In this document: positions 1 through 7,115 of the stretch, piece after piece
Layout: each line of letters begins with the position of its first letter
Position numbering within the stretch: position 1 is the stretch's first letter
From: Janthinobacterium sp.
GTDB taxonomy: Bacteria > Pseudomonadota > Gammaproteobacteria > Burkholderiales > Burkholderiaceae_D
NCBI GenBank assembly: GCA_003482555.1
Contig: DMYQ01000189.1
Coordinates: forward strand, 1 to 17,363
Reading direction: 5' to 3'
DNA length: 17,363 nt
Translations under genes and position numbers: made by a program
Notes under the pieces: model-generated
What the model was told of the DNA's origin: nothing
Seen by the model: only the letters and a program-made list of their open reading frames with translations
The model's database searches: none

Positions 1-21
1 TACCAACTGAGCTAGTCCCGC
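1..21 (-). tRNA. tRNA-Gly, 5' part only (runs off the left edge)
   Basis: Read on the minus strand, these bases give a 7-nt acceptor strand GCGGGAC, then TA and the canonical D-arm start GCTCAGTTGGTA. This matches the 5' end of bacterial tRNA-Gly(GCC). The anticodon lies outside the window, so the amino acid is inferred from the GCGGGA acceptor and from gene order: uvrC-pgsA followed by a glycine tRNA is also the arrangement in E. coli (glyW). A consensus promoter lies immediately upstream. Only about 21 nt are present; the gene is cut by the window edge and is not itself broken. Confidence 0.85.
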
Positions 22-41
22 GTCATCAACAACAGGCCCGC

Positions 42-69
42 ATTATAGATGATCCATGGCGCCTGTCAA
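42..69 (-). promoter_or_regulatory. Consensus sigma-70 promoter of the tRNA-Gly gene
   Basis: On the minus strand a perfect -35 TTGACA (64-69) and a perfect -10 TATAAT (42-47) are separated by 16 bp. The -10 is followed by a GC-rich discriminator (GCGGGCC, 35-41), which is typical of stable-RNA promoters under stringent control. Transcription should start near 35, giving a short leader before the tRNA 5' end at 21. It is the strongest sigma-70 promoter I can see in the window. Stringent regulation is an inference from the discriminator alone. Confidence 0.88.
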
Positions 70-70
70 T

Positions 71-106
71 GGTCAAATTCGCGGTCAAATTCGCGCTCAA
101 AATGCG
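71..106 (-). repeat. Tandem 12-bp repeats upstream of the tRNA promoter
   Basis: Two identical 12-bp units (71-82 and 83-94; GCGAATTTGACC on the minus strand) are followed by a degenerate third unit (95-106). Each perfect unit contains TTGACC, which resembles the promoter -35 element just downstream (TTGACA at 64-69), so -35-like hexamers recur at 64-69, 71-76 and 83-88. The block sits where an UP element or a Fis-type activator site would be in a stable-RNA promoter. No function can be assigned from sequence alone. Confidence 0.7.
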
Positions 107-158
107 AGCAATACTTTTCTCATGGCAAATGAGTGAAGACGAACCGCTCCGCGGAATA

Positions 159-185
159 AAAAACCCGGCTGCCGGCCGGGTTTTT
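159..185 (-). terminator. Intrinsic terminator after pgsA (bidirectional in form)
   Basis: A perfect 11-bp stem (159-169 pairs with 175-185) encloses a 5-nt loop. The GC-rich core is flanked by five A on one side and five T on the other, so it would work in either direction. It lies about 18 bases downstream of the pgsA stop codon and upstream of the tRNA-Gly promoter. It therefore closes the long lepA-pgsA transcription unit and insulates the tRNA. Confidence 0.92.
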
Positions 186-203
186 CAAGTTGTTCCGCAT
201 CCA

Positions 204-788
204 TCAGCCGGGGCTGCCGGCCTTTTCCTTGATCAGGGGCCAGGCCAGGCGCAGATAATAGAACATCGACCATACCGTCAGCACGGCGGCGATCCACAGC
301 AGGCGCTCGCCCCAGACATGGGTGTCGATGGCGGCAAACAGGATGTCGTGGAACAGCAGCAGCGGGATGGCCGTCATTTGCGCGGCCGTCTTGATCTTGC
401 CGATCGAGCTCACCGCCACCGACTTGGCGGCGCCGATTTGCGCCATCCACTCGCGCAGCGCGGAAATGGCGATCTCGCGTCCGATGATGATGAAGGCGAT
501 CACCGCGCCGACCCGGTCCAGGTGCACCAGCACCAGCAGCGCGCCGGCCACCATCAGCTTGTCGGCCACCGGGTCGAGAAAAGCGCCGAAGGCCGAGGTC
601 TGATTCCAGCGCCGCGCCAGGAAGCCGTCGAACCAGTCGGTGATGGCGGCAACGATGAAGATCACGGTGGCGGCCAGGTTTTGATCGGACTGCGGCAACC
701 ACAGCGGCGGCAGATAGAACACCCCCACCACCAGTGGAATGAGCGCCACGCGCAACCAGGTCAATAAAATCGGAATATTAAAAGGCAT
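204..788 (-). CDS. pgsA: CDP-diacylglycerol--glycerol-3-phosphate 3-phosphatidyltransferase
   Basis: This inner-membrane enzyme makes phosphatidylglycerol phosphate from CDP-diacylglycerol and glycerol-3-phosphate, the committed step to phosphatidylglycerol and cardiolipin. The 194-residue product has the usual PgsA length. It carries the complete CDP-alcohol phosphotransferase signature DG-x2-AR-x8-G-x3-D-x3-D at residues 54-76 (D54, G55, A58, R59, G68, D72, D76), with further hydrophobic membrane segments around it. I chose the ATG at 788 because the protein then begins MPFNIPILLTWLRV, the typical family N-terminus. An in-frame TTG at 824 would add 12 unconvincing residues. The ribosome binding site is weak. 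It is the last gene of the operon, 154 bp after uvrC, and is followed by a strong terminator. Confidence 0.95.
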   Translation of the reverse strand: MPFNIPILLTWLRVALIPLVVGVFYLPPLWLPQSDQNLAATVIFIVAAITDWFDGFLARRWNQTSAFGAFLDPVADKLMVAGALLVLVHLDRVGAVIAFIIIGREIAISALREWMAQIGAAKSVAVSSIGKIKTAAQMTAIPLLLFHDILFAAIDTHVWGERLLWIAAVLTVWSMFYYLRLAWPLIKEKAGSPG

Positions 789-942
789 AGAATGAAAACA
801 GTCGACCGCTGATAAATGAAACAATATGACGCCGCCGGCGCAACCCCCTCAACCCGGCAAGCATCTCCTAGTCTACATGGCCCCGGGGCATTCGACCAGA
901 CGCCTGACGATTTCCGGCAAATCGGGTGCCATCGGCGCACCC

Positions 943-2835
943 CTAATGCAGTTGCTTGTAGATTTCCTCGGCCAGTTGGGTCGAAATCCCCTCCACCGAC
1001 AGCAGATCCTCGACGCTGGCGTCGACCACGCCGCGCAAGCCGCCAAAGCGCGCCAGCAGCTTTTGCCGGCGTTTCGCGCCTATGCCCTCGATTTCCTCCA
1101 GGCGCGAAGTCTGGCGCGTCTTGGCGCGCTTGGCGCGCATGCCGGTGATGGCGAAGCGGTGCGCCTCGTCGCGGATCTGGGCGATCAGCATCAGCGCCGC
1201 CGATTCCTTGCCCAGCTCCTGGGCCGCGCGGCCGTCGACGAACAGCAAGGTCTCCAGGCCGACGCGCCGGCCCTCCCCCTTGGCCACGCCGACGATCAGG
1301 GCGATGTCCAGACCCAGTTCGGCGAACACCTGGCGCGCCATCTCGATCTGGCCCTTGCCGCCGTCGATCAGCACCACGTCCGGCATCACGCCGTCGCCGT
1401 TCGCCACCTTTTCGTAACGCCGCATCAGCACCTGGCGCATGGCCGCGTAATCGTCGCCCGGCGTGATGCCGTTGATGTTGTAGCGCCGGTATTCGCCGTT
1501 CTGCATGGCGTGATGGTGAAACACCACGCACGACGCTTGCGTCGCCTCGCCCATGGTGTGGCTGATGTCGAAGCACTCCACGCGCAGGGTGTCGAGGTCC
1601 TCGCACTCGAGGGTCAGCGCCAGTGCCAGCGCGCGCGTGCGCGACTGCTGCGAGCCCTGCTCCGAGAGCAGGCGCGCGAGCGAAATCTCGGCCCCCTTGT
1701 GCGCCATTTCCAGCCAGGCGCGGCGCTGTTCCTGCGGCTGGAAGATCAGGTTGATGCGGTGGCCGCACTGCTCCATCAGGGCCAGCATCAGGGCCGGCTG
1801 GTCGAATTCGATGTTCAGGATCAGGGTGCCGGGAATGAATTTTTCCGTATAATGCTGCACCAGGAAGGCGATCAGGATCTCGACTTCGAGCGGCCCTTCG
1901 GCGATCGCGGCGGCGTCGCTCAACTGGCTGGGAAAGTAGGCGCGGTCGCCCAGGTGGCGCCCGCCGCGCACCATCGCCAGGTTGACGCAGGCGCGCCCGC
2001 CCTGGACGATGACGGCGATGATGTCGACGTCGGCGTCGCCCGTCGTTTCCATGCTTTGCTGGTGCAGCACGCGCGAGAGCGAATTGATCTGGTTGCGCAC
2101 CACGACGGCTTGCTCGAACTTGAGTTCGGCGGCGTAGCCGTGCATCTTCGTTTCCAGGTTGGCCAGCACCTCGCTCTGCCGGCCGCGCAGGAACTTGGCG
2201 GCGTTCTCAACGTCGAGCTGGTAGTCTTCGCGGCCGATGGCGCCCACGCAGGGCGCGCTGCAGCGGCCGATCTGGTGCAGCAGGCAGGGCCGCGTGCGGT
2301 TGGCATACACGCTGTCTTCGCAAGAGCGCAGCATGAATACCTTTTGCAGGATCTGCATCGATTCCTTGACGGCGCCGGCGCTGGGAAAGGGCCCGAAATA
2401 CTGGTTCTTCTTGTCCACGGCGCCCCGGTAATACACCATGCGCGGCACATCCTCGCCCGTGATCTTCAGGTAGGGATACGACTTGTCGTCGCGGAACAGG
2501 ATATTGAAGCGCGGGTGCAGGGTCTTGATCAGGTTGTTTTCCAGGATCAAGGCCTCGGCCTCGCTGTGCGTGACCGTCGTTTCCAGGCGGGCGATGCGCT
2601 CGACCATCATGGCGATGCGCGGGCTGGCCACATTCTTTTGGAAATAACTCGACACCCGCTTCTTCAAGTCGCGCGCCTTGCCCACGTAGAGCACGGCGTC
2701 GGCGGCGTCGAAATAGCGGTACACGCCGGGCAGATTGGGCAGCTTGGCGACGGTCGCCAGCACTTGCGCGCGGGCGTCCGGCGCCGGTTCTGGATTGCCC
2801 ACGGGATCGTTCCCGGGATGGATTACTTCAGTCAT
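943..2835 (-). CDS. uvrC: UvrABC excinuclease subunit C
   Basis: UvrC makes the two incisions, 3' and 5' of bulky DNA lesions, in nucleotide excision repair. The 630-residue product has the full architecture. The N-terminal GIY-YIG nuclease starts near residue 37 (GVYRYF...LYVGKA). A UVR motif for UvrB binding follows (around KFEQAVVVRNQINSL). The RNase-H-like endonuclease region has the expected acidic and His positions in CFDISHTMGE, LIDGGKGQ and DEAHRFAI. Tandem helix-hairpin-helix motifs occupy the last ~55 residues (EGIGAKRRQKLL and VEGISTQLAEEI). An N-terminal extension of about 25 residues precedes the GIY-YIG domain. The ATG at 2835 is the only reasonable start. It lies 42 bp after acpS and 154 bp before pgsA, as in many proteobacteria where uvrC and pgsA are neighbours. 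Confidence 0.97.
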   Translation of the reverse strand: MTEVIHPGNDPVGNPEPAPDARAQVLATVAKLPNLPGVYRYFDAADAVLYVGKARDLKKRVSSYFQKNVASPRIAMMVERIARLETTVTHSEAEALILENNLIKTLHPRFNILFRDDKSYPYLKITGEDVPRMVYYRGAVDKKNQYFGPFPSAGAVKESMQILQKVFMLRSCEDSVYANRTRPCLLHQIGRCSAPCVGAIGREDYQLDVENAAKFLRGRQSEVLANLETKMHGYAAELKFEQAVVVRNQINSLSRVLHQQSMETTGDADVDIIAVIVQGGRACVNLAMVRGGRHLGDRAYFPSQLSDAAAIAEGPLEVEILIAFLVQHYTEKFIPGTLILNIEFDQPALMLALMEQCGHRINLIFQPQEQRRAWLEMAHKGAEISLARLLSEQGSQQSRTRALALALTLECEDLDTLRVECFDISHTMGEATQASCVVFHHHAMQNGEYRRYNINGITPGDDYAAMRQVLMRRYEKVANGDGVMPDVVLIDGGKGQIEMARQVFAELGLDIALIVGVAKGEGRRVGLETLLFVDGRAAQELGKESAALMLIAQIRDEAHRFAITGMRAKRAKTRQTSRLEEIEGIGAKRRQKLLARFGGLRGVVDASVEDLLSVEGISTQLAEEIYKQLH

Positions 2836-2877
2836 CGCTCATCATTTCTTGAAAATGCCTACGCCCGGATAGGGAGT

Positions 2878-3273
2878 TTACGCCGCCTGTTCGACAATGA
2901 CGAAGGCGACCGCGTATTCGTCTTCATCGCTGATGCTGACCTGGGCCGTGAGCCGGTTGGCGCGCATGAATTCCTCCAGCACGCCGGAGCAGACGATCAT
3001 CGGCTTGCCGCTGGGCGCGTTCAGCATCTGCGCCGCCGGCCAGGTCATCGGCATGTGCAAGCCCAGGCCGATGGCCTTGGAAAAGGCTTCCTTGGCGGCG
3101 AAGCGGGTGGCCAGGAAGCGCAGGCCGCGGGCGGCGTTCTTGGCGCCCCGGGCGCGGTATTTTTCCAGCTCTTGCGGCCCGAGTATCTTTTGCGCGAAGC
3201 GCTCGCCGTGCCGCGCCAGCGCCGCCTCGATGCGGGGAATGCGGCAAATGTCGGTACCTATGCCGTAAATCAT
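2878..3273 (-). CDS. acpS: Holo-[acyl-carrier-protein] synthase
   Basis: AcpS transfers 4'-phosphopantetheine from CoA to the conserved serine of acyl carrier protein; its likely substrate is the AcpP encoded at 15110-15349 in this window. The 131-residue product has the family length and both signatures: GIGTDI at residues 4-9, with the Mg-binding Asp8, and FAAKEAFSKA, with Glu62. Its ATG overlaps the pdxJ stop in an ATGA junction, so translation is probably coupled. The pdxJ-acpS pair is a common proteobacterial arrangement. Nothing is missing or odd in the sequence. Confidence 0.96.
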   Translation of the reverse strand: MIYGIGTDICRIPRIEAALARHGERFAQKILGPQELEKYRARGAKNAARGLRFLATRFAAKEAFSKAIGLGLHMPMTWPAAQMLNAPSGKPMIVCSGVLEEFMRANRLTAQVSISDEDEYAVAFVIVEQAA

Positions 3274-4055
3274 CGCGCCCCCAGGCGGGCCGCCGTCATG
3301 ATCGCCTTCATTTCGCGCACCGCGTTTTCCCAGCCGACGAAGACGGCGTGGGCGACGATGGCGTGGCCGATGTTGAGCTCGACGATCTCGGGGATGGCCG
3401 CGATCGCCTGCACATTGCTGTAATGCAGGCCGTGGCCGGCGTTCACCTTCAAGCCCAGTTCCACGCCGCGGCGCACGCCGGCGCGGATGCGGGCCAGTTC
3501 CTCGGCTTGCTCGGCGCCCGCCGTGTCGGCGTAGCGGCCCGTGTGCAGCTCGATCACCGTCGCCTTCAATTCGGCGGCGGCGACTATCTGCCCGGCGTCG
3601 GCGTCGATGAACAGGCTGACGCGGATGCCTTCGCCCTGCAACTGGCGCACTGCGGCGCGCACCTGCTCGAAGTGGCGCACCACGTCGAGGCCGCCCTCGG
3701 TGGTGACTTCATGGCGGTTTTCCGGCACCAGGCAAACGTCGGCCGGCTTGATGCGGCAAGCGAAAGCTATCATCTCGGCCGTCACCGCCGCCTCCAGGTT
3801 CATGCGCGTCATCAGCGCGGGGGCGATGGCGATCACGTCGGCGTCGCGGATGTGGCGCCGGTCTTCGCGCAGGTGCAGGGTGATGGCGTCGGCGCCGGCC
3901 TGTTCGGCCAGCAGGGCCGCCCGCAGCGGCTCGGGATAGACGGTGCCGCGCGCATTGCGCAAGGTGGCGACGTGGTCGATATTGACGCCCAGATCGATGA
4001 CCGGGCCGGACGGTTGCAAAAAGCTCATGGTGGGAGTGGCCGCCGGGGCGGTCAT
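3270..4055 (-). CDS. pdxJ: Pyridoxine 5'-phosphate synthase
   Basis: PdxJ condenses 3-amino-2-oxopropyl phosphate with 1-deoxyxylulose 5-phosphate to give pyridoxine 5'-phosphate, the last ring-closing step of DXP-dependent vitamin B6 synthesis. The TIM-barrel protein shows the typical family blocks LGVNIDHVATLRNAR, ITLHLREDRRHI, CLVPENRHEVTTEGG, VSLFIDAD, ELHTGRYAD and VNAGHGLHY. The ATG at 4055 gives 261 residues and overlaps the recO stop as ATGA. An internal ATG at 4028 would give 252 residues (MSFLQPSG...), nearer to the ~243 of E. coli. Neither has a clear Shine-Dalgarno sequence. I prefer 4055 because of the overlap, with moderate certainty. The 3' end overlaps acpS by 4 bases. Confidence 0.93.
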   Translation of the reverse strand: MTAPAATPTMSFLQPSGPVIDLGVNIDHVATLRNARGTVYPEPLRAALLAEQAGADAITLHLREDRRHIRDADVIAIAPALMTRMNLEAAVTAEMIAFACRIKPADVCLVPENRHEVTTEGGLDVVRHFEQVRAAVRQLQGEGIRVSLFIDADAGQIVAAAELKATVIELHTGRYADTAGAEQAEELARIRAGVRRGVELGLKVNAGHGLHYSNVQAIAAIPEIVELNIGHAIVAHAVFVGWENAVREMKAIMTAARLGAR

Positions 4056-4927
4056 AGTTGGGTCAAGTCGATCAAGATCTGGCGCGTGTTGAGCGGCGCG
4101 CCGCCCAGGTGATGGGCCAGCAGGAAACGCATCAAGTGCTTGCTCTGGGCCAAGGTGACGGCGTCGGCATAATCCCCGCCTTCCATGTCGAGCAGGGTCT
4201 TGCCGCTCACCCGCGGCCAGGTGTCGGCGCCGCGCGCCAGACGCGGGCCCCGCTCCGGGTCGACCACATAGATGGCGTCGAAGGCCACCGGCTGGCGCGT
4301 GTCGGCGCAGCGGCCCAGCTCGGCCGCCACGCCCGTTTCCTTGAGCAGGGCCAGTTCGAATTTGCGCAAGACGATGGGCGCCGGCTCGCCGTGCGCCAGT
4401 TGGTTCAGGGTCGCGACGTAATGGTCGAACAGCTTGGGATGGGGGTCGTCGCGCGCCAGCAGCTTGACCAGCAATTCGTTCAAGTAAAAGCCGCACAGCA
4501 GCGCGGTCTTTTCCAGCGGCAGCATGCCGCCCACCCATTCGGCCCCCGTCAAGATGCGCAGTTCGGATTTGCCGGTCCAGCCGGTCGACAGGGGTTGGAA
4601 GGTTTGCAGCACGCCCCGCAGTTGCGAATGGGGCCGCTTGGCGCCCTTGGCGACCAGGGCCACGCGGCCGTGGGCGCGCGTGAACAGGTCAATGATCAGG
4701 CTGGTTTCCTTGTGGGGATAGCTGTGCAGCACGAAGCCGGGCTGACCGCTGACGCGGCCGTCGCGCTGGAGCGGGCGGCTGCGCGACGGGGGCCGGGGCG
4801 TGGCGCCGGCGACACCCGGAGCGGCAGCGGGAGCGGCCGATGCCGTGGCGCCGCGCGTGATGGGGGCCGGCGTCGGAGCGCCCGGCGCCTCGGCGCGCAC
4901 CGCTTCGAGCGTGATGTCAGAGCTCAT
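4052..4927 (-). CDS. recO: DNA repair protein RecO with N-terminal extension
   Basis: RecO works with RecF and RecR to load RecA onto SSB-coated single-stranded DNA in gap repair. From about residue 58 to the end the 291-residue product follows the family: an N-terminal OB-fold (GFVLHSYPHKETSLIIDLFT...GRVALVAKGAKRP) and a helical C-terminal domain (LLCGFYLNELLVKLL...LRKFELALLKETG). The first ~57 residues are rich in Ala, Pro, Thr and Arg and look disordered; they make it longer than the usual ~240. A purine-rich Shine-Dalgarno region (GGAGGGGG) precedes the ATG at 4927, which supports this start and suggests the extension is translated. It lies 23 bp after era and is ATGA-coupled to pdxJ. Confidence 0.93.
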   Translation of the reverse strand: MSSDITLEAVRAEAPGAPTPAPITRGATASAAPAAAPGVAGATPRPPSRSRPLQRDGRVSGQPGFVLHSYPHKETSLIIDLFTRAHGRVALVAKGAKRPHSQLRGVLQTFQPLSTGWTGKSELRILTGAEWVGGMLPLEKTALLCGFYLNELLVKLLARDDPHPKLFDHYVATLNQLAHGEPAPIVLRKFELALLKETGVAAELGRCADTRQPVAFDAIYVVDPERGPRLARGADTWPRVSGKTLLDMEGGDYADAVTLAQSKHLMRFLLAHHLGGAPLNTRQILIDLTQL

Positions 4928-4950
4928 GCGCGTCGCCCCCTCCCCTTCGC

Positions 4951-5853
4951 TTACTCGTAGCCGTAGGCGCGCAGACCGGCTTCGTTGTCGGCCCAGCCGG
5001 ATTTGACCTTGACCCAGATTTCCAGGTACACGGGGCCGCCGAACAGCTTTTCCATGTCCAGGCGGGCCTGAGTCGATACGTCCTTCAGGCGCGCCCCCTT
5101 GTTACCGATGATCATGGACTTGTGCGTGTCGCGCTCCACCAGGATGGCCGCGAAGACGCGCCGCAAGTCGCCCTCTTGTTCGAATTTTTCGATCAGCACG
5201 GTGCTCGTGTACGGCAATTCGTCGCCCACGAAGCGGAACAGTTTTTCGCGCACGATTTCCGAGGCGAGGAATTTCTCGCTGCGGTCGGTGATGTCGTCCG
5301 GCCCGAAGATGGGCTGGTTTTCCGGCATGAAGCGCTTGATCTCGCCTTGCAGGCCGTCGAGCTGGAATTGCAGCTTGGCCGATACCGGCACGATGGCGGC
5401 GAAGTCGCGCATGGCGGCGATCTTTTGCGCGAACGGCAGCAGCACGGCCTTGTCCTTGACGCGGTCGGACTTGTTGATGACCAGAATGCAGGGCACTTCC
5501 TTGGGCAGCAAATCCATCACTTGCTGGTCGGCCGGGCCGTAGGTGCCCGCTTCGATCACGTACAGAATCACGTCCGAGGAAATCAGGGTATTCGTGACCG
5601 TCTTGTTGAGCGTCTTGTTGAGCGCGTTCGAATGGCGGGTCTGGAAACCGGGCGTGTCGACGTAAATGAATTGCGCGTCTTCGACGGTCTGGATGCCGGT
5701 GATGCGGTGGCGCGTGGTTTGCGCCTTGCGCGAAGTGATGCTGACCTTGGCGCCGATGAGGGCGTTCATCAGGGTCGATTTGCCCACGTTGGGGCGACCC
5801 ACGATGGCGATATAACCACAGCGGAAGTTGGCGGGCATTAAAGTGGCTGTCAT
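4951..5853 (-). CDS. era: Ribosome-associated GTPase Era
   Basis: Era is an essential GTPase that binds the 3' end of 16S rRNA and helps mature the 30S subunit. The 300-residue product has every expected element: G1 P-loop GRPNVGKS (residues 19-26), G3 DTPG (66-69), G4 NKSD (127-130) and G5 VSAK. A C-terminal KH RNA-binding domain carries the GNKG loop at 250-253. The ATG at 5853 begins one base after the rnc stop (TAG-C-ATG), so coupling is likely; an internal ATG five codons later (MPANFRCG) is the alternative. The rnc-era-recO order is conserved across proteobacteria and links rRNA processing with assembly. Confidence 0.97.
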   Translation of the reverse strand: MTATLMPANFRCGYIAIVGRPNVGKSTLMNALIGAKVSITSRKAQTTRHRITGIQTVEDAQFIYVDTPGFQTRHSNALNKTLNKTVTNTLISSDVILYVIEAGTYGPADQQVMDLLPKEVPCILVINKSDRVKDKAVLLPFAQKIAAMRDFAAIVPVSAKLQFQLDGLQGEIKRFMPENQPIFGPDDITDRSEKFLASEIVREKLFRFVGDELPYTSTVLIEKFEQEGDLRRVFAAILVERDTHKSMIIGNKGARLKDVSTQARLDMEKLFGGPVYLEIWVKVKSGWADNEAGLRAYGYE

Positions 5854-5854
5854 G

Positions 5855-6688
5855 CTAGTGTCGATTCTGTTTAGTGTTGGGTGCCGCCGGCGCCAGCGCG
5901 GCCAGGCCGGCCCTGTCGGCGGGCGCGCCGGACTCGCTCTGGATGGTGGCGATGCCGGCCAGTTTCAGCTGGGTGGCGCGGGGTTTGGATTTGCGTCCGG
6001 CGGCCGGCGTTTTCAACATGGCTTGCTCGGCCACGTCCAGCGCCAGCTTGGCGGCGGCTTGCTCGCCGGCGCGGCGGCTGCCGCCACGGCCGTAGACCTG
6101 GATGCCGAGCTTGGGCACCAGGCATTCGATTTCGAATTCCTGGCTGTGCGCGGCGCCGTGGGTGGCCACCACATTGTATTGTGGCAGCGAGATTTTTTTG
6201 CTTTGCAAAAACTCCTGGAGCAGGGTCTTGGCGTCCTTGCCCAGCGTTTGCGGGTCGACCGAGTCGAGGATGGGGATGTAAAAGGCGCGGATGACGTCGC
6301 GCGCCGGGTCGAAGCCGGCATCCAGGAAAATGGCGCCCAGCAAAGCTTCGAGCGTATCGGCCAGGATGGACGGACGGCGGAAACCGCCCGACTTCAACTC
6401 GCCCTCGCCCAGGCGCAGGAATTGCGACAGTTCCAGCTTTTGCGCGATTTCGTACAGGGATTGCTGCTTGACGAGATTGGCGCGCAGGCGCGACAGGTCG
6501 CCCTCGTCGATCGCCGCGTAGCGCTCGTACAGGATGGAGGCGACGACGCAGTTCAGGATCGAGTCGCCGAGAAACTCCAGGCGCTCGTTATGCAAACTGC
6601 TGTGGCTGCGGTGCGTCAAGGCTTGCTGCAACAGACCGGCATCCTGGAACGTATAGCCCAAACGGGTTTGCAATAACTGAAGATTCAT
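5855..6688 (-). CDS. rnc: Ribonuclease III
   Basis: RNase III cleaves double-stranded RNA, notably the 30S rRNA precursor and structured mRNA leaders. The signature NERLEFLGDS lies at residues 34-43 and supplies the metal ligands Glu38 and Asp42; the second acidic pair is Asp111/Glu114 in LADTLEALLGAIFLDAG. A double-stranded-RNA-binding domain follows (about 153-222, ending GRGGSRRAGEQAAAKLAL). The last ~55 residues are an Ala/Pro-rich tail with no recognisable domain, so the 277-residue protein is longer than the 226 of E. coli. The start at 6688 gives the standard N-terminus (MNLQLLQTRLGYTF). It sits 17 bp after the DUF4845 gene and one base before era. Confidence 0.96.
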   Translation of the reverse strand: MNLQLLQTRLGYTFQDAGLLQQALTHRSHSSLHNERLEFLGDSILNCVVASILYERYAAIDEGDLSRLRANLVKQQSLYEIAQKLELSQFLRLGEGELKSGGFRRPSILADTLEALLGAIFLDAGFDPARDVIRAFYIPILDSVDPQTLGKDAKTLLQEFLQSKKISLPQYNVVATHGAAHSQEFEIECLVPKLGIQVYGRGGSRRAGEQAAAKLALDVAEQAMLKTPAAGRKSKPRATQLKLAGIATIQSESGAPADRAGLAALAPAAPNTKQNRH

Positions 6689-6705
6689 TGTCGGTTCTAT
6701 CTCGT

Positions 6706-7098
6706 TTATTCGGGCTTGACGGCCGGCGCTCCGCCCTTGGCGGTGCTGCCGGCGTAATCAAGCACCAGGCTGGCGAAGCCCACCAGCGGGATTTTCTTTT
6801 CGTAGGCAAAACTCACCTGGAGCTCGCCATCGTCGACGGCGATGTTCAAGTCCTTGCCGTGTATCGTCTCGATATACGTGACCGAGGCATTGGTGTCGAA
6901 GGCTTTCTGGATTTCGCGCGGCGTGGTGCCGGCCGCCTTGGCCAGCTTGATGCCGTTCAAAATGGCGCGATATTCGACATAGGTGGGCACGACCTTCAAG
7001 CCGATGATGCTGATCACGCCCAAGACGACGAGCAACATGATCAAACCACTCAGGGAAACGCCGCCCTGCTTCTTGCCGTACAGTTTGCTTGTCAGCAT
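6706..7098 (-). CDS. DUF4845 family single-pass membrane protein
   Basis: The 130-residue product resembles the DUF4845 family, usually found beside lepB and rnc in beta- and gammaproteobacteria; its biochemical role is not established. A short basic N-terminus (MLTSKLYGKKQ) is followed by one hydrophobic segment at about residues 14-34 (VSLSGLIMLLVVLGVISIIG). The rest is a small domain of about 90 residues, presumably outside the cytoplasmic membrane, ending in an Ala/Pro-rich tail. I chose the ATG at 7098 because AGGGG lies about 8 bases upstream. An in-frame TTG at 7119 would overlap the lepB stop and lacks such a site. It is probably co-transcribed with lepB and rnc. Confidence 0.85.
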   Translation of the reverse strand: MLTSKLYGKKQGGVSLSGLIMLLVVLGVISIIGLKVVPTYVEYRAILNGIKLAKAAGTTPREIQKAFDTNASVTYIETIHGKDLNIAVDDGELQVSFAYEKKIPLVGFASLVLDYAGSTAKGGAPAVKPE

Positions 7099-7115
7099 GT
7101 GTTTCCCCTTATCGC

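Noticed and set aside
826..3423. A very long open frame (865 codons) on the plus strand, opposite uvrC and acpS
   Set aside because: It is antisense to genes with complete catalytic motifs, has the His/Gln/Arg/Asp-rich composition typical of a GC-rich antisense frame, and shows no domain.
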